A model generated the notes under the pieces. That model searched no databases, had not been told where the DNA came from, and saw nothing but the letters and a program-made list of their open reading frames with translations. A stretch of 11,431 bases of DNA from Monoraphidium neglectum. Lineage: Eukaryota > Chlorophyta > Chlorophyceae > Sphaeropleales > Selenastraceae. Numbering within the stretch: the first letter of the stretch is position 1; every line of letters begins with the position of its first letter. Made by a program: the position numbers and the translations under genes. The stretch lies in assembly GCF_000611645.1 (NCBI RefSeq), contig NW_014011883.1:1-11431 (forward strand), in the 5' to 3' direction. Shown here piece by piece: positions 7,001 through 11,431 of this stretch.

Positions 7001-9841
7001 CAGGCAGGCCGCACGCCAGCCACCAAACCCAAGAGGCAGCAGCCAGCAGCCACAGGTGCCAAACGAGCAGTCAAGAGCAGCGGCTACGGCTTTGTGCAGC
7101 CGCAGGTGAAGCTTGGGCAGTCAAAGCCTGCGCCAGTCAAGGTGCGAGGGTGCTGTATGTGCAATGAGACTCGGGCAGCGCTTGATCGCTCGTCATACTG
7201 TACCACTCACATAACGCCGTGTGCTGTTGCCACAACGCAGCTGCCTTAGCTAGCCCACCAAATCCTGCACGCAAAGGTGGCCGCGCCCCAGGCGCCGCAG
7301 AGCCTCGCCGCCCGGCGGCTGGCGGAGCGCTGTTCATACCCTTTGGACGGCGCCCCGCCCACAGCCCACCAGTCGGACGCTCAGCTGCCGGGCGGGGCGG
7401 CCTTGCACAACAGCAGCGTTGTCCGCCTGGCGTTCTCGGGTGCGCCAGTGGGTGGGCCGTGGGTGGGTGGTACTGCCGGCCTCGGGATGAGAAATGGGGT
7501 GCATGGCGTGGCACACACTGGTTATTGTCACGTCACGCAAACCCCGTGGAAACCGCTGGCCAACTCTTGCTGACTCCTCCAGGGAAAATGTATATATATC
7601 CAGGCCGACTATCTTGTCCAGCTATGGCAGAGGCATGCAATTGAAAAATGCATGACCGCATCACTTTGGTCATGTCCCGCCGACGGCCGGCCTGCGCCGC
7701 ACTCGCGCAGGCGACGGCTCCCGCCTCGTCACGGCTTCCTCGGACAAGACCGCCCGCTGCCTGCTGCTGCCCACCAGCCGCCACAAGGGCGCCGGCTGCA
7801 CCTTCATCGGGCACGACGGCCCCCTCACGGGCGTCGACTGGAGCCACGGGGGCGGCCACCTGCTCACCAGCTCGGCTGACAGGTGGGAGGCGAGGCCTCG
7901 CTGCATTACTGACACCACCAGTCGAGCGGCAGGCAGAGGCCTGCTGGCTGGCGGGCGAGATGCTGTCGTTGGGAGCAGGGTTTTAGGGTTTCAGGGTTTT
8001 AGGGTTTTAGCTCCTAGGAACGAGCGCTCCTGCAGCAGTTTAGTGTGGCACTAGACTGCTGTCTGCAGCAGCAGTGTGGAGCTGGCTGTCATGACATCTA
8101 GTATCCTGAATCACGGCTTCACTCCCAACTGACGCTCTCTTACTCCACACCCCCTTCCCCGCGCGTTGCCAGGACCGCGCGGATGTGGGCGGCGAATCAG
8201 CCCGCCCCTCTGATCGCGATCACCGGGGACCGGCAGGGCGGGGGCGCGGCCAGGACCGCGGGTTTTGTGTCAAAAGTCACTGCGGCGCGCTTCTTCTGGA
8301 TGGACGCGCGGGTGCTGGTGGCGACGTCGAACAAACTCCATATTTTTAGGTGCGCCGGCGTCGTGAGATCTTTCTGGTGCGAGGGTGCGAATTATTGTTG
8401 GCTGTGCTGCAAGCAATTGTACAGTGGCTGGCAGGCCAGTGATTGGGTTCATGCTGTGCTGGTGATCGCGGGGTAGGACCCTGTGGTGGCGCTGCCTCCA
8501 CCCACATTGTTTAGTGAGTGTGTAGAGTACGCCTGGCAACGTGCTTCGATCGTTCGTGGTGATGGTGACGGTGGCGGCGCCACAAAGATTTGTGATGCCT
8601 TAGGCTGTACGAGGGTGACCCGGGTGCCAGCAGGATGTGCAATTAACAGCATACTCTGGGGTGCTAATTACTGAGTGGCTTAACTCATGATGCGCATCCG
8701 GCCCGCTATCATCGCGGTATGATGCCATCAAATGCCCGCCGCCCCCAGGTACGACCTGCCAGATGGCGGCGACGGCAAGCAACCTGCACTTCCCGGGGCC
8801 ACGAGCCAGCAGCCGCGCGGCCGCACGTCCCTGGCCGCTTCGTATTCGAGCGCCGCGCAGTCGATTTTGGCAGCATCCTGCCTCAATTGCTGCTTGTCAC
8901 CGCTGGCGCTGCTGTGCGGGAGTGACAGGAGCGTGGAGGTGCTGGACGTAGGAGAGATGAAGGTGATGTGGGGCGCGCGCGCGCGTGTGTGTGTGTGTGT
9001 GCGTGCGTGCGCGTGCGTGCGTGCGTGCGTGCGTGCGTGTGTGCGCGTGCGTGCGTGCGTGCCTGCACGTGCATGTTTCCGTGCTTGTTTGTTGCAACTG
9101 TCTATGGGTGGCGTGCACGTTGCATCTATACCTCATGATTCGATTGAGCACCTCCCTGTGGCGCCTCCACCCCCAGGTGGCACTACGCATCCCGGACGCC
9201 CACGCCCGCGCCCCGCACGCCGTTGCCCAGCCCCCCGGCTCCCCCTTCGCCGCCGTCGGCCGGGAGTCCTTCGAGCTGTTCGCCACCGCCGCAACGGACC
9301 GCGCTGCAAAACTCTGGGACCTGCGGGCCGGCGGCCGCTGCGCGCGGCGCTTCTCGGGGGGCCACAGGAATACGCAGGTGGGGGTCGTGGGGCTGGAATG
9401 CAGCCGTTGTTGGGGTCATTCAAAGCAGTGCACGCTCGCCCGTAGGTATATACAGTATAGCTGCCTTGCTCCTGCGTTTGTCCTTGCCGGCAGCGAGCGG
9501 CCGAGCATCAGCTTCACAAGCCGCAAGCGCCAGCGCGTGCGACGCCGCGTCCCCCGCCTTGCTCTGCCCCCGGCCCCGCGTACGCGCAGCTGCACGTGGG
9601 CCTGGCGCTGTCCCCCTGCATGCGCTTCCTGGCCGTGGGGTCTGAGGGCCGCGGGGCCGCCCTGTACGACATCAGGCAGGGCGCCCTGCTGTCTACCCTG
9701 GAGGCGGGCCCCGATGGCGCCGGCGCCGGGGGCGGCGGCGGCGGGGCCAGGGGGGCGGCGCTGTGCGTCGCATTTAATCCGCTGCGGCCGCAGGCGGCGG
9801 TCGGGTTCCAGGATGGGTCTGTCTCGTGGTTCCGCCCCTGA
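4084..9841 (+). CDS. WDR27-like WD40-repeat protein, 12 exons, 1,088 residues
   Basis: Exons: 4084-4141, 4276-4437, 4583-4901, 5081-5174, 5438-5608, 5858-7141, 7277-7439, 7711-7882, 8173-8349, 8749-8962, 9177-9377, 9590-9841. All 11 introns are GT-AG (134 to 399 nt) and every split codon stays in phase, giving 3,267 nt. The N-terminal WD40 half (residues 1-268) has DQITIW (29-34), a clear blade from GH (183-184) to VWD (212-214), and VRLFD (253-257). Residues 269-460 start with a charged helix and hold further beta-rich repeats; about 460-670 is Ala/Gly/Ser-rich linker. KSSGYG (674-679) precedes the C-terminal WD40 half, with ASSDKTAR (759-766), SSADRTARMW (804-813), AATDRAAKLWD (976-986) and a last blade to 1088. 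Order, linker motif and junctions match my recollection of WDR27; the protein is longer than the animal one, mostly in linker. WD40 propellers bind partners; WDR27's role is poorly known. ATG 4084 is the first in frame after stop TGA 4027-4029. An upstream exon cannot be excluded. Confidence 0.8.
4951..5027. repeat. CAGA and GT-rich simple repeats in intron 3
   Basis: Three to four CAGA units at 4951-4964 are followed by GT/GTGA/GTGCAT repeats at about 4985-5027. All of it lies within the intron 4902-5080 of the WDR27-like gene. Confidence 0.8.
5651..5729. repeat. Alternating GT/GC tract in intron 5
   Basis: An almost unbroken run of alternating purine and pyrimidine (GCGTGCATGCGCGC type, with GTGTGCGC blocks) lies near the 5' end of the intron 5609-5857. 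It is the same type of sequence as in introns 3 and 10 of this gene. Confidence 0.85.
6430..7060 (+). other. Low-complexity linker coded inside exon 6 of the WDR27-like gene
   Basis: This part of the 1,284-nt exon 6 codes for about 210 residues dominated by Ala, Gly, Ser, Pro and Arg, including runs of Ala and Ser. It has no WD40 pattern and joins the two propeller halves. The frame stays open to the KSSGYG motif just downstream, which supports it as coding. A small unrecognised intron within it is possible. Confidence 0.6.
7981..8010 (+). repeat. Interstitial telomere-like repeat, TTTTAGGG type
   Basis: Units in register are TTTTAGGG, TTTCAGGG, TTTTAGGG and TTTTAG, preceded by CAGGG. TTTTAGGG is the telomere unit of Chlamydomonas and relatives, while most plants and Chlorella use TTTAGGG. 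One unit carries an A-to-C change. The tract sits in an intron, far from any chromosome end visible here. Confidence 0.85.
8033..8061. repeat. Hairpin next to the telomere-like repeat
   Basis: CAGCAGTTTAGTG (8033-8045) pairs with CACTAGACTGCTG (8049-8061), 13 bp with one G-T pair and a 3-nt loop TGG. CTGCAG motifs flank both sides, so the imperfect dyad extends a little further. It lies 22 nt past the telomere-like run in the same intron. Confidence 0.7.
8973..9062. repeat. (GC)n/(GT)n/(GCGT)n tract in intron 10
   Basis: About 90 nt of uninterrupted alternating purine-pyrimidine sequence starts 10 nt after the donor at 8963 and ends well before the acceptor at 9176. It moves from GC to GT to GCGT units. 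Such sequence is prone to Z-DNA and to length change. Open frames over it code for Cys-Val or Thr-His runs and are not genes. Confidence 0.95.
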
Positions 9842-9970
9842 GCGGGCCGCTCCTTGTCGCCCGTGTGCCCGGTCGGCCGCTCGGTGTTCGCTGGGGCGAG
9901 TGGCGGGGGCGGGGGATGGGTAGTGCGTGGCGCGCCGCCAACAAGCGCCGCACCCGGGCTCGCCAGGTTA

Positions 9971-10007
9971 GCTGCGCAGCTGTGAACTCTTCGCTGCGCA
10001 GCTGTGA
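9971..10007. repeat. 15-nt direct repeat in the 3' region of the WDR27-like gene
   Basis: GCTGCGCAGCTGTGA occurs at 9971-9985 and again at 9993-10007, a 22-nt period. Each copy contains the palindrome GCTGCGCAGC, so each could also form a small stem. Confidence 0.8.
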
Positions 10008-10158
10008 CCTCTATCCGTTTGTTTGCGGCCGCCCCCTCTCAGTGTTCGAAACTCTGGGTGAAAAAAATGCACATCGTGTCATGGCATGCTGCTAGGGTCC
10101 TACCAGGCTGATCCCAACCATGTTGTGCAGCCTCCGCTCATTTTTTTGATGTCAAAAC

Positions 10159-10163
10159 TTACA
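10159..10163 (-). terminator. Candidate TGTAA poly(A) signal for the - strand gene
   Basis: TTACA on the + strand reads TGTAA on the - strand. It lies about 550 nt beyond the TAA stop at 10717-10719, a reasonable 3' UTR length for a green alga. It depends on the - strand exon being real. Confidence 0.35.
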
Positions 10164-10716
10164 CTGCACTGCAGAAGGGCGACGCAAAGGGACTGCTGAG
10201 GGGCCCCTCCTGCACACGGCCCTGCATACGCCATGGTTGCGTGGCATATGCAAGCGGTAGTGGAACGTGCAACACCGCTCTGATCAAAGCCGATCCGGAA
10301 AGTCAAAGTTCGGTGATCTGGTCAAATCGAGTCAAAGACATGCGCTGTGGAACCGGATCTAAAGTCCGCGCTTGGATGAGAACGTCGAAAGGGCTGGGCA
10401 CCCGCGGCCTCAGCAGAATGCAGGCAAAGTGAGCATTGCGCATCGCTTGCCTGCCAATCCCTCCAACAAGCACCCCTGGCTCGCCCCGTCAGATTTTGAA
10501 AACTCAACCGACGCCACCCACCTGCACCGACGCGACCCCCATCGTCTTCACTCCCCCTGCTGCCGGCAATCGGATCCCACAAACTCCCCCGCCTGATGCT
10601 GCCTGCCTGGCACGCCCTCACCAGCCTCAACTGGTTGCCCCACGCTACAGCCCCCGAAAGAAATGCATCCTGCCCCCACTCTTGGACCAGCGTCCTGCCG
10701 CTTGCAGCGCAACTGC

Positions 10717-11176
10717 TTATGCCTCCATTCCAGGCACGCCAGCCACCGCCAGCTGTCCCTGCTGCAGATCAGCGGGCTCCTGAGCCGCCTCTGGGGCAGC
10801 CCGCGCGCCCCCGCTGCCGCAGGGCCATGGCGCCGCAGCCGCCGCCGCGGCCGCGGTAATGCGGCAGCCGATCGCGCCGGCGCGCTTGCAGCCCGCCGCG
10901 CCCTGCGGCTGTGGCTGCGCCTCTGCCTGCCCGTCGCGCCATGCCGCCTCCGCCTCCGCCCCAGCTCCCGGCTGCAGCCCCGCCTGCTGCTGCCCGTCGT
11001 GCACCGCTGGCCCGTCCCCATCCTGCTGTGGCGCGGTGTCGGCGCCGGCGCTGGCGCCGGCCTCCGCCTGCTGCTCTCGGGCGTCGAATAGATGAGCGTG
11101 TGGCTGGGGCCCGCCAAAGTGCTGTTCCTCATCGTGAAGCAGCAGCTCCACGGTCTGGGCCAGCGCGCGCAGCGCG
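10717..11176 (-). CDS. Unrecognised Ala/Gln-rich protein, probable last exon (partial)
   Basis: On the - strand a pyrimidine-rich run ending GCGCCCCGCAG (to 11177) looks like a good acceptor, and the exon then reads LRALAQTVELLLHDEEQHF and PHAHLFDAREQQAE. This mixed, partly acidic and helical sequence is unlike a chance frame. After that it becomes Ala/Gly/Gln-rich with poly-Ala, and ends at TAA (10717-10719). I do not recognise the family. The earlier exons must lie past the right edge. Because the region is so GC-rich, other frames on both strands are open too, including a Leu-rich + strand frame at 10663-11091 that mirrors the Gln codons. The strand call rests on the acceptor and the first 40 residues. 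An intron within the low-complexity tail is possible. Confidence 0.4.
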
Positions 11177-11431
11177 CTGCGGGGCGCGGGAAAACGGGGG
11201 ACGGAGGGTCGTGATTGTTGCACGCGGGGGCGTCAAGGGTCGGCCTGGCAGGGGGCGGTCAAACGCTGGCCAGGGCGGGGCGGTGGAAGCGTGTGAGCTG
11301 AAGCACTTTTGAGGGCGACCCTGCGCGCTCGTTGTTGCCGAGTGGCCGGTCCCATGATGGAGCGCCTGCCCGCCTCGAGCAGCCCAGTGTGTTGTTCCGT
11401 CCGCACACCCCAACCAGCCCCCCCCCCCCCC
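11177..11431 (-). other. Probable intron of the - strand gene, running to the window edge
   Basis: On the - strand this stretch leads into the pyrimidine-rich acceptor at 11177 and shows no convincing exon. It ends on the + strand in 14 C residues (11418-11431) at the very edge of the window, which may mark a contig end or gap. Confidence 0.35.

Larger units (their letters stand above)
7883..8172 (+). other. Intron 8 of the WDR27-like gene, with telomere-like repeat
   Basis: Donor GTGGGA and acceptor TTGCCAG; the codon AG|G for Arg is split and the blade SSADRTARMW is rebuilt across it. The intron contains the TTTTAGGG run at 7981-8010 and a hairpin at 8033-8061. Confidence 0.8.
9842..10716. 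other. Region between convergent genes (3' UTRs)
   Basis: The WDR27-like gene ends at 9841 on the + strand and the probable - strand exon ends at 10717, so both 3' UTRs should lie here. I find no TGTAA on the + strand up to about 10160, so the poly(A) site of the WDR27-like gene is not marked by the usual signal. Short frames within show no coding character. A 15-nt direct repeat lies at 9971-10007. Confidence 0.5.

Noticed and set aside
7591..7600. TATA-like run in intron 7 as an internal promoter
   Set aside because: It lies inside a well-supported intron with no downstream start of an independent gene.
8883..9074. Thr-His and Cys-Val repeat 'proteins' over the dinucleotide tracts
   Set aside because: They are translations of simple repeats inside introns.
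10663..11091. Leu/Arg-rich + strand frame as a gene
   Set aside because: Its Leu runs are the mirror of Gln codons on the other strand, and the - strand frame has the better acceptor and more protein-like start.
11418..11431. Run of 14 C as a biological signal
   Set aside because: It is at the exact window edge and is more likely a sequencing or contig-end effect, or plain homopolymer.
1..11431. tRNA, rRNA, CRISPR, transposase or defence genes
   Set aside because: Reading both strands I found no T-loop-like tRNA motif, regularly spaced repeats or mobile-element enzyme motifs.

Overview
The window looks like nuclear DNA of a green alga (chlorophyte). It is very GC-rich where it codes. The coding regions are broken by many short GT-AG introns whose donors nearly always begin GTG and whose acceptors usually end CAG. 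The proteins carry long Ala/Gly/Ser-rich inserts. The algal polyadenylation motif TGTAA occurs behind the first gene, and one intron holds a short run of TTTTAGGG, the Chlamydomonas-type telomere unit. There is no bacterial-style operon, CRISPR array, rRNA or tRNA that I can see. I cannot name the species. All gene models were spliced by eye from splice motifs, reading-frame phase and protein resemblance, without alignment software.

Layout, left to right. (1) Positions 216-1038, + strand: the 3' end of a J-domain co-chaperone gene. Two exons give the last part of a J domain, an acidic linker and a cysteine-containing Jiv90-like (DNAJC14-type) domain with a basic Gly/Arg tail. The rest of the J domain must lie to the left of the window. 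(2) About 1040-4083: 3 kb of clearly lower GC with no convincing gene. It holds a TGTAA poly(A) motif just behind gene 1, a near-perfect 39-nt hairpin, a smaller hairpin and a cluster of TGTAA motifs. (3) Positions 4084-9841, + strand: a complete 12-exon gene for a 1,088-residue WD40-repeat protein, which I assign to the WDR27 family. Every exon junction is in phase. The 11 introns total about 2.5 kb, and several hold long alternating purine-pyrimidine (GT/GC) tracts. Intron 8 holds the telomere-like repeat. (4) About 9842-10716: the space between two convergent genes, taken up by 3' UTRs. (5) Positions 10717-11176, - strand: the probable last exon of an unrecognised Ala/Gln-rich protein, whose earlier exons lie beyond the right edge.

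The genes do not form an obvious functional unit; this reads as ordinary chromosomal gene neighbourhood. The most notable items are the spliced WDR27-like gene, its intronic telomere-like repeat and hairpin, the intergenic hairpin, and the diverged Jiv-type co-chaperone. I do not see a new defence or biosynthetic system.
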